A model generated the notes under the pieces. That model saw only the letters and a program-made list of their open reading frames with translations. It did no database searches and had not been told where the DNA came from. Position numbers and translations under genes: made by a program. Below are positions 35,548 through 44,227 of a DNA stretch of 49,552 bases, piece after piece. This DNA comes from Methanosarcinales archaeon Methan_01 (GTDB lineage Archaea > Halobacteriota > Methanosarcinia > Methanotrichales > Methanotrichaceae). The DNA is taken from contig LUYE01000008.1 in assembly GCA_001602645.1 (NCBI GenBank), forward strand, positions 1 to 49,552, read 5' to 3'. Within the stretch, counting starts at the first letter, position 1; each line of letters begins with the position of its first letter.

Positions 35548-36441
35548 TCATTCTCCGGGCCTCACCGACTCGACCGGCCTCCCGCAGAAGGGGATCGCCG
35601 CGAGAGCCCCTATCAGCCCCCGGCCGGCGAGGACGACCTCAGCGCCGGTCTTCCTCGCCGTCTCGATCGCGAGGTCGTAGTCGATCCGCTCGGTCCGGCA
35701 GAGGCGGGAGTACTCCATCAGGGACGAGGGGTCGAACCCCCGATAGACCGCCATCCCCGTCTCTTCGGAGACGGTGTACCGCTCCAGCAGCTCCTGGAAC
35801 TCCGCCAGCATCGGATCGGCCTTCCCCGGGAGGGCGGCGAACTCCACCACCGTCGAGACGCAGTTCTGGGTCTTGGTGGGGACGGGGAAGAGCTGGACGA
35901 GGGCGTGGGAGACGTACCTCGCCTCGGGCCGATCGACCTTCGCGGCGATGTTGTGGACCAAAGACCAGGTCGCTCCTTCGGTCTTCGAGTCGGTGTCGTC
36001 GACGCCGACGGCTATCCTCTCCCTCCGGGGAAGGACGATCGTCCCCCGCCCCACCGTCCCCCCTCCGGATTCTGAAACCGTGGACCTGAGGACGTCCCCG
36101 GCCCTCGACCGCGAGACCGTCGCCCCGACGCCACCGCCCCCGAGGCCAGCGTAGGTTATCTCCACCTCGTCGCCTCCCACCAGGACAGACTCGAAGCCCG
36201 CCGACCTACGGGAGGAGGCTAGGGCGAGGTCGGCCCTACCAGCCCTCACGTGGTAGCGGAACCACTCCCCGACGGATCGGGATTCTATCACCAGGGGGCC
36301 TTTGGAGTAGTGGTGGAGGGACCAGGCCCCGCCCCCGAAGCAGGAGGACCGCTCCAGGATCTCCACCTCCTCGTCGTCGGGGCTAGCCACGGCGTGGATC
36401 TGTCTATACACCACAGCGTAGGGATCTTCAAGAGTGAGCAC
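35548..36441 (-). CDS. methanogenesis marker protein 11
   Basis: A 297-residue protein matching the methanogenesis marker 11 family, found only in methanogens and of unknown function. Diagnostic segments include CFGGGAWSLHHYS, ITYAGLGGGGVGAT, VGVDDTDSKTEGATWSL, QLFPVPTKTQNCVSTVVEF, YTVSEETGMAVY and DGRGVIGALAAIPF-like GRGLIGALAAIPF. The GVDDTDS motif resembles the nucleotide-binding DDTD motif of TiaS, hinting at an ATP-dependent reaction. It sits between the IorA-like gene and truD on the same strand. Confidence 0.9.
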   Translation of the reverse strand: MLTLEDPYAVVYRQIHAVASPDDEEVEILERSSCFGGGAWSLHHYSKGPLVIESRSVGEWFRYHVRAGRADLALASSRRSAGFESVLVGGDEVEITYAGLGGGGVGATVSRSRAGDVLRSTVSESGGGTVGRGTIVLPRRERIAVGVDDTDSKTEGATWSLVHNIAAKVDRPEARYVSHALVQLFPVPTKTQNCVSTVVEFAALPGKADPMLAEFQELLERYTVSEETGMAVYRGFDPSSLMEYSRLCRTERIDYDLAIETARKTGAEVVLAGRGLIGALAAIPFCGRPVESVRPGE

Positions 36442-36500
36442 GTATCAACACCTCGAACCAGCGGATCGGAATCATCGGCTGAGATGTTATCGGTTCTGGT

Positions 36501-37835
36501 CTATAAGATCTCGGATGATGGGACGAGCGGCCTCGGGCCCCCTCCGCCCCCCTCTCTCGCCCCGGGCTTCATGTACTCCCGGAGGACGACGGTGGCGTAG
36601 GAGCCCGGCGGAAGGTCGAATTTGAGGAGGGCGGAACCCCCCTCCATCAAAGCTACCGGCTCGACCCGGAGGAGGGCGGGCCTCCGGCTCCCCGGCGAGC
36701 CGAGGTCGGGGTTCTCCTGGACCCTGAAGTCGGTCAGGTCCACTTTTTCCCTCTCCAGGACCCTCCTCTCGATCTCACCGGGGAGGCCCCCGGCAAATCC
36801 CGACCCATATCCGAAGAGGGGAAGGGTCACAAAAGCCCTCCCCCTCTCGGCGAGGCGGTTGACAGCTGAGACGTTCGACCCGTCGACGGCCTGGAGCTTA
36901 TTGGGCTCGGGGAGGCCGTCCTTCGAGAAGCAGACGACGTCCCCCTCCACCGCCCGCCCCAGGGGGAGGCCGGCCCTCATCCTCTGCGAGAGCATCCTGT
37001 TGAAGAGGAGGGACTGGTAGGCGTGGACGAAGAGTCGCTTGAGGTTATCGGCGAGGACGTCGAAGGATCGAGCGAAGTCGCCCTCCTCCTGGAGGCGGGC
37101 CATCATCGCCCTCTCGTACCGGAGGCGAAGGGGGTACTCCTTCAGGGCTCGGCCGAAGTCGTGGTCTGCGAAGAGCCGTTCTCTGGCCGCCCGGGTCGAT
37201 TCCGGCTCCCCGGGGAAGGGGAGGGCGAGGTAGGTCATCGCCGCCCCCTCGGGGTCGCCCCTCACCAGGGCCTCGCCGACGAGGTGGGTCACCGGCCTCA
37301 CCTCCCCGAACCTCTGGACCCCGAAGTAGTTCGGCAGGCCGCCTAATGCCCCGATCTCCCCGGTGATCGCCTCCAGCCGCCGGGCCGCATCGGAGTCGTC
37401 GAGGTCGATCTCCCGGATCCGGACGGCGAATCGGTTTCCCCGGAGGTCTCCGAGGGATATGCCACGGTTCGACCTCCCCAGGACCCTGATGTTGACGCCA
37501 GGGAGGTTCGCCCGGACCAGCTCCCCCTCCTCGAGGCCGTATATGCTCATCCGCTGCCGAGTGATGGCGTTCTTGTCCTTCGTCCCCGCCCAGGAGAACC
37601 TCTTCTGGCTGATCTGGAGCTGGCGGGAGAGGTCCCTCACCAGGTGGTGGGTCTCCCAGTCGGCCTTCTCCACCTCGACGATGAGGTAGCGCCCCCCCTC
37701 GTACCTCTGATCGAGGACCAGTTCCTCGACGACGAAGTCCTGGATCTCGGACCGGAGCCTTCCACCGCATCCCGGGGAGTCGGTGGCGTATAGCTCCATC
37801 CCCAGGGACCGATCGAACTCTGAGGCCTCCATCAT
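36501..37835 (-). CDS. truD: tRNA pseudouridine(13) synthase TruD
   Basis: A 444-residue archaeal-size TruD. It isomerises U13 in tRNA. Early ETHHLVRDLS and SWAGTKDKNAITRQ contain the catalytic Asp87. GRSNRGISLGDLRGNRF, GGLPNYFGVQRFG and the HAYQSLLFNRMLS block are family signatures. The C-terminal region (about 280-430) includes the archaeal insertion and ends with REYMKPG. pth2 is 17 bases further on in the downstream part of the window, that is, directly upstream on this strand. Confidence 0.95.
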   Translation of the reverse strand: MMEASEFDRSLGMELYATDSPGCGGRLRSEIQDFVVEELVLDQRYEGGRYLIVEVEKADWETHHLVRDLSRQLQISQKRFSWAGTKDKNAITRQRMSIYGLEEGELVRANLPGVNIRVLGRSNRGISLGDLRGNRFAVRIREIDLDDSDAARRLEAITGEIGALGGLPNYFGVQRFGEVRPVTHLVGEALVRGDPEGAAMTYLALPFPGEPESTRAARERLFADHDFGRALKEYPLRLRYERAMMARLQEEGDFARSFDVLADNLKRLFVHAYQSLLFNRMLSQRMRAGLPLGRAVEGDVVCFSKDGLPEPNKLQAVDGSNVSAVNRLAERGRAFVTLPLFGYGSGFAGGLPGEIERRVLEREKVDLTDFRVQENPDLGSPGSRRPALLRVEPVALMEGGSALLKFDLPPGSYATVVLREYMKPGAREGGGGGPRPLVPSSEIL

Positions 37836-37852
37836 CCTCTATACTCCCATCA

Positions 37853-38197
37853 TCAGACGAGCTTCAGGTCTCCGGTGATCCGATCGAGCTGGACCTCTGG
37901 GGCGGGGCCGAGGCCGAGGGCGGTGACGGTTCCGGGCGGTATCTCCGTCAGCCCCGCGTCGATGACTATGGCGGCCGCCACCCCCGCCCTCTCCGCCTCC
38001 TCCCTCAGCCTGAAGATATCCTGGAGGCTTCGCGCCTTCAGGACGATCTTCCGCTGTCCCTCCTCCTTCCAGTCCCTGACGACGCGTTTATCCGCCCGCT
38101 CCATGGCGAGGATAGCCGCGTGGGCCACCTGGACCGCCAATTTGCCGGAAGAGAGCTTCAGATCTTCCCGGACGACGATGCATTGCTTGAACTCCAT
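37853..38197 (-). CDS. pth2: peptidyl-tRNA hydrolase, archaeal/eukaryotic type
   Basis: A 114-residue Pth2 enzyme, the normal length. It releases peptides from prematurely dropped peptidyl-tRNA. MEFKQCIVVREDLKLSSGKLAVQVAHA shows the KQ-IVVR-DL-M--GK-A-Q--HA core in two parts, and the end has DAGLTEIPPGTVTALGLGPAP. The reading frame is open far upstream, but homology and the ATG at 38197 define the start. It precedes truD in the direction of transcription, so the two RNA-related genes are probably co-transcribed. Confidence 0.95.
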   Translation of the reverse strand: MEFKQCIVVREDLKLSSGKLAVQVAHAAILAMERADKRVVRDWKEEGQRKIVLKARSLQDIFRLREEAERAGVAAAIVIDAGLTEIPPGTVTALGLGPAPEVQLDRITGDLKLV

Positions 38198-38325
38198 GAT
38201 GGCGACGGATAGGACCCCCCTAGGATAAAATAGTAGACGCCCCTCCGCCCCCCATCGGGGCGAAAGCTCCCAGGGTGATGGATGAGGCGAGGAGGTGGCT
38301 GGAAGGGCGAGAAGCTGCCCTTCCC

Positions 38326-39639
38326 TCAGGCCTCTCCCGTCATCACCTTGACGCAGAGGGGGCTTTTGACGATGTTTCCGAGTTTCGCCCCGATCAGGTA
38401 CTCTAGGTTCTTGTCGGCGGCGATGTCCAGGATCCTCTGGGTGACGACGCCGTCGAAGATCGCCCCCGCCACGTCCCCGTTGGACTCCTTCAGCTCCTTC
38501 GCCAGATCCCTCACGGCGACCTCCCGGATCATGTTCTGGTTCCGGTCGAAGAGGCGGGCGGAGAGGGTGCCGTTGAGGGCTTCGAGGTGGGGGACGAACC
38601 ACTCGCCCGCCTCCTCGGGAGCCTCCTCCTCGATGGCTACCGTCTCCGGCTCGCCCTCGAACTCCAGCTCTGGCTCCGCCTCATGGACCTGGATCTGAGG
38701 CGCCGCCTCCGGCGACCTCTCTGACCCCCGGCTGATCCTGACGGGCCGCTCCCGGATGAGGCTCTTTCTCCGGGTGGTGACGTCGCGCCGCTGCTTCTTC
38801 GATAGGGGCTTGATCTTGTAGAAGTCGAGAACCTGCTCGACGGGGATCTTCTGGCGGAGGGCCCTCACGATCTCCTTCTGGGACATATCCTCGACGCACT
38901 TTCCCTCGGGGGCCCGAGCGACGTAATCGATGTCCGCCACCTGGAGGAGCTCCTTTACGATCAGCTCTCCGCCCCGGTCTCCGTCGGTGAAGGCCGTCAC
39001 CACCTTCTTGCTACAGAGCTCGGCTATGGTGGGGGGGACGTTCGTTCCGCCGACGGCGACGGCGTTCTTGATCCCGTACCGGAGGAGGTTGAGGACGTCG
39101 GCCCTCCCCTCCACCACCAGGATGGCGTCGGAGTCGAGGACGTTGGGGCCGGCGGGGAGGCGGTCCGGCCCGATGTGGGTGATCTCCTCGACCCGGACGG
39201 ACTGCTTGATCTGCTCGGTGATCCCCTGGGTGTCGAGGATGTTCTCGTCGAACATCTCCATGATGATCTGCTTTGCCCTCTCCACGACGTACCTCCTCTT
39301 GGAGGCCCGGACGTCTTCGATGTTGGAGACCTTGATCCTAGCGATGCAGGGTCCTACCCTGTCGATCGTCTCGAGGGCGGAGGCGAGGATCGCCGTCTCC
39401 ACCTTGTCGAAGCTGGAGGGGATCGAGATAGTACCGGTGGATTTGCCGCCGCTAGAGGCGATCTGGACGTCGATCCTGCCAATCCGGCCGGTCTTCTGGA
39501 GGTCTCGGAGGTCGAGGTCGCTTCCGAGGAGCCCCTCCGTCTGGCCGAATATGGCGCCGACGACGTCGGGCCTCTCCACGATCCCGTCTGCCGAGATCTC
39601 AGCGTGAATTACGTATTTAGTGGTATCAACATTCTGCAT
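38326..39639 (-). CDS. dnaG: archaeal DnaG-like TOPRIM protein
   Basis: A 437-residue archaeal DnaG. The TOPRIM domain has [16 protein letters not shown] (Glu177) and TDGDRGG (from residue 218). The archaeal N-terminal domain ([19 protein letters not shown]) and the helical C-terminal exosome-associated domain are present, joined by an acidic low-complexity linker (about 345-380, rich in Glu/Pro/Ala). In archaea it is mainly an exosome poly(A)-directing subunit. ATG 39639 is preceded by GAGGTG at 6 bases; upstream in-frame codons are not conserved. The TATA box lies at 39670-39678. Confidence 0.95.
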   Translation of the reverse strand: MQNVDTTKYVIHAEISADGIVERPDVVGAIFGQTEGLLGSDLDLRDLQKTGRIGRIDVQIASSGGKSTGTISIPSSFDKVETAILASALETIDRVGPCIARIKVSNIEDVRASKRRYVVERAKQIIMEMFDENILDTQGITEQIKQSVRVEEITHIGPDRLPAGPNVLDSDAILVVEGRADVLNLLRYGIKNAVAVGGTNVPPTIAELCSKKVVTAFTDGDRGGELIVKELLQVADIDYVARAPEGKCVEDMSQKEIVRALRQKIPVEQVLDFYKIKPLSKKQRRDVTTRRKSLIRERPVRISRGSERSPEAAPQIQVHEAEPELEFEGEPETVAIEEEAPEEAGEWFVPHLEALNGTLSARLFDRNQNMIREVAVRDLAKELKESNGDVAGAIFDGVVTQRILDIAADKNLEYLIGAKLGNIVKSPLCVKVMTGEA

Positions 39640-40060
39640 GGCGGACACCTCAAATTTTAAAATAGACAGATAAATACACTCGCGGCTGAGAGCAGAGCTA
39701 ATGCGTCGCAATCCACAATTTCCGCTCGGAGCCGAAGAACCTCAGCATACTGTTTTTTCAGAGGATGATGGTGAAGGTGTATCTATCTAGCTATTTCAAT
39801 CGGTGGGCATCAACATCATGATTTTGAGCGTCTTCTTGATGATGGAACTTCTGCGTATCGGATTCACATTGATCCTCAGGTTGGGTTTTGGGATTCCAGA
39901 TGTCCCAAGCTGCTCCAGCGAGGATATATTCTCGCAATTTAATACATCACCCAGAGCCTGAAGATGGCCTTAATGATCGTCCGGCTCGCAAAGCTGGTTT
40001 GCGAGCATTACCATTGCTCAGAAATAGGACGAAGCTAGTTTAATAACTTTGTGGTGGAGG
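39640..40060. other. intergenic region with a possible gene relic
   Basis: Apart from the dnaG promoter, no complete gene is seen. On the + strand, 39775-39942 is an open stretch of 55 codons ending in TAA, without a start codon, whose translation (HDFERLLDDGTSAYRIHIDP, then GFWDSRCPKL) looks protein-like rather than random. Composition here is lower in GC than flanking genes. It may be the remains of a decayed gene of unknown family. Confidence 0.3.
39670..39678 (-). promoter_or_regulatory. TATA box of dnaG
   Basis: On the - strand the sequence reads GTGTATTTATCTG. It is about 30 bases before the ATG, so the leader should be about ten bases, just enough for the GAGGTG site. Confidence 0.5.
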
Positions 40061-41134
40061 TTAAGATCGCCTCCCCACCCCCCCTCCCTCCCGTGGTGGG
40101 AGGATGAGGAGGTCGCCCCCAAACCTCAAAAACTCGACCTCATCCCCCGCCCCGGCCTCGAGAGAGGCGGGCCTGGATGCGGAGACGGTCCTGAAGCTCA
40201 CCGGGTCCAGGACCTCCACAACGTCCCGGTCCTCCGCCACCACCAACGCCCTTTCGGCGGAGGATCGGTTCCCCACCACCGCGGCGTCTTCGGCCTCTTC
40301 TTCTGAAAGATAAGCCGTCGAGCCGTCCCGGAGAGATCTGCAGGCCGTCCTCCTCCCCTCAAACCCCCTCACCTCCAGGAAGGCGCCCCGAGCCCGGATC
40401 AGGTCGCCGGCCTTGAGCCGCGGAAGCCTGACGAGGATGCTCGTCCGGTAGACGCTCTTCCCATCCTTCGTCCCCGCCAGCTTGAAGGACTCCTGGATGC
40501 TTCCGCCGAACCGTTCGCGGATCGCCCTCGCAATCGCCCTCCCCTGCTGGGTTGACCCGACCACCAGGTCTACCCCGCCCTTTACGGCCTTCGTCTCTTG
40601 GATGAAGGAGAGGCGATCGCCCCTCTCAAGGCAATTATCGGTGACGGACTCGGCGATCTTCCGGCTCTCCTCCAGCTCCGCAGATCCCGGGGCACCAGCC
40701 GACCCCCTCACCTGGACCGTCGCCTCGTAGTAGTTTCCTGCCATCCTGCTGCACCTATCGCAGGTGGACCTCAGGGCTGTGGCCTTGACGGTCCGCTCCT
40801 CCGAGGCGCCAACTTCGCCGAAGGTCCCGGATAGGCGGACGGACGCCAGGTACTGGGTGGCGTTCAACTTCGATATAGAGATCTCTACCTTCGGATCTTC
40901 GACTTCCCTGTGAACCGAGACCTCGCTTGCCACGGCCTCATAGATCAGCTCCTCGACGGGGGCTCCTGGATCTCGCCAGCGTCCCTGGACCCGATGGGAG
41001 CCGCAGACGGGGCAGACCGTCACCTCCAGGTGGTCAGCAACCGCCAGGAGGGTGGACCGCTCCCGCCGGCATCGGTCGCAGAGCCCCAGGGGGGAGGGCT
41101 CGCCGCATTGGGGGCAGAGGCTCTCTTTTGTCAC
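40061..41134 (-). CDS. nmd3: NMD3 family protein
   Basis: A 357-residue archaeal NMD3 homolog, a 50S-ribosome-associated biogenesis factor. The N-terminus carries paired CXXC zinc motifs (Cys7/10 and Cys19/22), then CPVCGSH and CDRCSRM, followed by the YYEATVQVRG strand typical of the family. Later domains include a FGGSIQESFKLAGTKDGK region and an OB-like end. Start at GTG 41134, overlapping the preceding gene's ATGTGA by four bases; the longer open frame upstream is antisense overlap. Ends with a Gly/Arg tail. Confidence 0.88.
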   Translation of the reverse strand: MTKESLCPQCGEPSPLGLCDRCRRERSTLLAVADHLEVTVCPVCGSHRVQGRWRDPGAPVEELIYEAVASEVSVHREVEDPKVEISISKLNATQYLASVRLSGTFGEVGASEERTVKATALRSTCDRCSRMAGNYYEATVQVRGSAGAPGSAELEESRKIAESVTDNCLERGDRLSFIQETKAVKGGVDLVVGSTQQGRAIARAIRERFGGSIQESFKLAGTKDGKSVYRTSILVRLPRLKAGDLIRARGAFLEVRGFEGRRTACRSLRDGSTAYLSEEEAEDAAVVGNRSSAERALVVAEDRDVVEVLDPVSFRTVSASRPASLEAGAGDEVEFLRFGGDLLILPPREGGGVGRRS

Positions 41135-41421
41135 ATCCGCACCATCTGGGCGGTGGGGACGCCGTCGATCCTGAGGACGTTTCTGCCGTCGATGCAGTTC
41201 GTCTCGATCCCGCAGGCTACGGCCCTCTCCCCCACCATGTTGGCGATCGACGCCCTCGCCAGGGCCTCCGCCACATCCCGGACCGTCGCCTCCTCCTCGC
41301 CGAAGAAGGCGGCATCCACCGTCAGGGAGAGGGCCCCCTCGTCGAAGGTCTTTCCGAGGAGCTCGCTGTCGCAGACCGCCACCATCACCTCGCCCCTGAT
41401 CTTGTGAACCTTGAGGCACAT
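41131..41421 (-). CDS. DUF424 family protein
   Basis: A 96-residue archaeal DUF424 protein: MCLKVHKIRGEVMVAVCDSELLGKTF (VAVCD-ELLGK-F-EG is the family mark), a central EATVRDVAEALARASIANMVGERAV and a C-terminal V-RIDGVPTAQM. Function is unknown, but the gene commonly neighbours translation genes. The start at 41421 matches the family length and has GGAG seven bases upstream; in-frame ATGs at 41445 and 41469 are alternatives. It overlaps nmd3 by four bases, so the two are coupled, and mcm lies just upstream. Confidence 0.8.
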   Translation of the reverse strand: MCLKVHKIRGEVMVAVCDSELLGKTFDEGALSLTVDAAFFGEEEATVRDVAEALARASIANMVGERAVACGIETNCIDGRNVLRIDGVPTAQMVRM

Positions 41422-41509
41422 AGTCTCCGTTCTCTCGTCTTCCATATCATCCCATCTCGTTCGTCCCATCTCGTATATGAATCGGCATCGTCAGGTCGGG
41501 GTGACGCCT

Positions 41510-43579
41510 TCAGGGGAGCTTCAAATAGCCAGACCTAGGCTCGAAGATCTCTCCGTTCGTCCGGAGCCTCTTTATGATCTCCTCGGCCTTGTTCCTCTCT
41601 ATCCCGAGCTTAGTCTCGGCCCGCTCCAGGACCGCCTCTAGGGGGGCCGGGCCCTGGTGCTCCGAGGCGAGCTCCCGGACGAGGTCGATCATCAGCCTCG
41701 TCTTGTCCCGCGTGCTCTTGCTGATCCCCACTGCCAGGACGTCGGCGTCGAGGAGGCCGGTCTCGGGGTCGACCCCCACCTGCCGGAGGCAGGAGTCGAC
41801 GATCCTGATCACCCGTTCGGCGTCGCCACCGGTGATCTCGTCGCTGAGCCGGAGCCTCGCGCTCGACTCGGAGAGCCTGAAGAGGGCCTCCAGCTGCCTC
41901 GCCGTCACCGGGACGGGCTTGTTGGTGTCCTGCCCCTGCTTTCGGAGGCTGACGTAGTACCCTTCCAGCCTCGCCCTCGCCTCGGGGGTGAGGACGGGGA
42001 AGACGTTCTTCCGAGCGTAGGCTATGTACTTTCGGAGGACCTCCGGCTCGATGGCAGGGCGGATCACCTCCATCACCGCCTCCAGCTCCTCCCTCGAGCG
42101 GTCCCCCCTGGAGGCGATCTCTCCGGCGTAGGTGGTCTGGCCGATGTGGTGGGCGATCATGCTGTCCCGGGCGTCGGAGGGCTCGTCGGTTAGGACGAAG
42201 ATCAGGTCGAACCGCGACATCAGGGCGGGGGAGAGGTTGATCTGCTGGGCTATCCCCTCGAACTTGTCGAAGCGGCCGAACTTGGGGTTGGCGGCGGCCA
42301 GAAGCGCGCACCGCGACTTCAAAGTCGCCATCACCCCCGCCTTTGCGACGCTGATCGTCTGCTGCTCCATCGCCTCGTGGAGGGCGGATCGGTCCTCGGA
42401 CCTCATCTTGTCCATCTCGTCGATGCAGGCGATACCCTTGTCGGCGAGGACGAGGGCACCGGCCTCGATCGTCCACCGGCCGTCGCCGAGCTCGTCCTTG
42501 ACCGCCGTCGCGGTCAGACCAGCCGAGGTGGAGCTCTTCCCGGAGGTGTAGATCCCCCGGGGGGAGAGCTTCGATATGTACCGGAGGAGCTGGCTCTTCG
42601 CGATGCCGGGGTCGCCGACGAGGAGTATGTGGATGTCGCCTCTTATCCTCGTCCCGTCGGGGAGGCCCTTCGAGACGCCGGAGAAGAGCTGGAGCCCCAG
42701 CGCCTCCTTCACCTCCTCGTAGCCGTAGATGGAGGGGGCGATCGACCGACGGACCTTCTCGTAGATGAGGGGGTCGGAGGCGAGCTCTCTTATCAGCCGC
42801 TCGTCCTCGGCCTTGATCTCGATCTCCTCGAACTCCTGCTCCATCATCTCGACGGAGTTTCCTTCGAGGAAGAGATCGAAGTACGTCGACTTCCCGGTCT
42901 GGGTCGTCCTCTGGTACGATCGGAGGACGCCGCTTATCACGACCCGGTCGCCGGGGTAGATGATCCCGGAGAGGTCGTCCTCGAGCTGGACGTCGAGGGT
43001 CTGGGGCTGCTCGCCGCCCCGGAGCTCCTCCGGCGACTCCTGGACCCGGACGTTCTGGGCGTCGACGAACCGGGACCGGTCCAGCAAGAGCTTGAAGGGC
43101 CCCCGCCGGTCGCAGGCCTCGTTCGGGCAGTCGTAGGGCTCCTGAAACTTGGAGGTGGTCTGCTCCTTATAGAAGAGGTGGCCGCACCTCTGGCACTCGA
43201 AGGCCGCCGATAACACCTTCGGCCGCACCTCCGTGACGGTCCGGACGAGGCCCTCGAGAGCGATGAGCCGGCCGATCTGGTCGGACCGAAGCTCGCTTGT
43301 CTTAAACCTTCGCGGCAGGCCGACGATCCGGAAGTGGGCCTTCTCTAAGACGACGTCGATGGGGAGATCGATCTCCAGGAGGGCGGTCTCCGCCGCCTCC
43401 AGGAGGGGCTCGGGTTTCTCCAGAAGCTCGTCGGCGAACTCCGGGTCGTACCGGTCGACGTCGGGGAACTTGATGGAGAGGCTTCGGCGCAAGGGGTAGG
43501 AGTCGGCGAGCTCTAAAAGCTCGTCCCAGTACCTGGACCGGATGAACTCCTCCCACTTCGCAACGGGATCTTCGACCAT
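41510..43579 (-). CDS. mcm: replicative DNA helicase MCM
   Basis: A 689-residue archaeal MCM, the hexameric 3'-5' replicative helicase. An N-terminal domain with a zinc site (Cys129, Cys132, Cys151, Cys156) precedes an AAA+ domain with Walker A GDPGIAKSQ (322-330), Walker B CIDEMDKM and the arginine-finger segment SRFDLIFVLTDEP. A C-terminal winged helix (about 620-689) completes it. No intein is present. Full length for the family. A TATA-like TTTAAACTA lies at 43607-43614, about 30 bases before the ATG. Confidence 0.97.
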   Translation of the reverse strand: MVEDPVAKWEEFIRSRYWDELLELADSYPLRRSLSIKFPDVDRYDPEFADELLEKPEPLLEAAETALLEIDLPIDVVLEKAHFRIVGLPRRFKTSELRSDQIGRLIALEGLVRTVTEVRPKVLSAAFECQRCGHLFYKEQTTSKFQEPYDCPNEACDRRGPFKLLLDRSRFVDAQNVRVQESPEELRGGEQPQTLDVQLEDDLSGIIYPGDRVVISGVLRSYQRTTQTGKSTYFDLFLEGNSVEMMEQEFEEIEIKAEDERLIRELASDPLIYEKVRRSIAPSIYGYEEVKEALGLQLFSGVSKGLPDGTRIRGDIHILLVGDPGIAKSQLLRYISKLSPRGIYTSGKSSTSAGLTATAVKDELGDGRWTIEAGALVLADKGIACIDEMDKMRSEDRSALHEAMEQQTISVAKAGVMATLKSRCALLAAANPKFGRFDKFEGIAQQINLSPALMSRFDLIFVLTDEPSDARDSMIAHHIGQTTYAGEIASRGDRSREELEAVMEVIRPAIEPEVLRKYIAYARKNVFPVLTPEARARLEGYYVSLRKQGQDTNKPVPVTARQLEALFRLSESSARLRLSDEITGGDAERVIRIVDSCLRQVGVDPETGLLDADVLAVGISKSTRDKTRLMIDLVRELASEHQGPAPLEAVLERAETKLGIERNKAEEIIKRLRTNGEIFEPRSGYLKLP

Positions 43580-43606
43580 GGATGAAGGAAGGATAAGACA
43601 GAGGGT

Positions 43607-43614
43607 AGTTTAAA
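43607..43614 (-). promoter_or_regulatory. TATA box of mcm
   Basis: The - strand reads ATACATTTAAACTACC. Its distance from the ATG at 43579 predicts a very short leader. Confidence 0.45.
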
Positions 43615-43756
43615 TGTATCTATCTCTGGGATAATGGGTCGGGCGACGTGATGGGTGCTGCGAGTTAGTTTTCATGGGTGGATACGATGGGGACTTGCGT
43701 ATCAGCGCTCAAGTAAATGGTCGACTCTCCAGCCAGCCGAATCTTTTCTAATCTTT

Positions 43757-44227
43757 TTAGCCTTTTATCAAGCTTCTGAGCCTGGATATGCTCTCGTCTA
43801 GATTATCATCGTGCCTGTAGACGAAAATACGGTAACCCATGACGTCAAGTCTTTCCCTCTTATCGCGGTCGCTCTCGACAACGTAATCCAAATCATGGTC
43901 TGGCCCGGTGGTGAAGCACCTCTGCGAGGCGGGGTGGATCAGCCCCTCCCTCACCAGCTGGTCGAAGGGGTCGAAGTGGAGGTATCTCCGGTTCAGCTCG
44001 ATGTAGGGTTCTTTGAAGGTTACGGTTCCCTTCTTCACATTCTCATCAACCCAGTCTCTGATGGTGGGAGTTTTGAACTTCTGGAAGGAGGTGGCGTATT
44101 TTCTATGGCCGTCACGGATCTGATCTAGAGCCTCAAGCGGGTCCAGCTTTTGCGACTGATTCGTTATTTTCCTCTCTCCTATCTTGATCCATTCGAATGA
44201 TGTGATTTTTCCATTAATGCTATCTGA
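43757..44227 (-). pseudogene. 5'-truncated gene fragment of unknown family
   Basis: An open frame of 156 codons on the - strand with no ATG, GTG or TTG before 44038. A GTG at 44038 would give a 93-residue protein. However, the codons before it read like coding sequence (DPLEALDQIRDGHRKYATSF, then TPTIRDWVDEN) and continue smoothly into the rest (YLHFDPFDQLVREGLIHPAS, ending SRLRSLIKG). I recognise no family. The frame begins exactly where the AT-rich pentapeptide gene ends. The likeliest reading is a gene that lost its 5' part when its neighbour arrived; a short protein from GTG 44038 remains possible. Confidence 0.45.
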
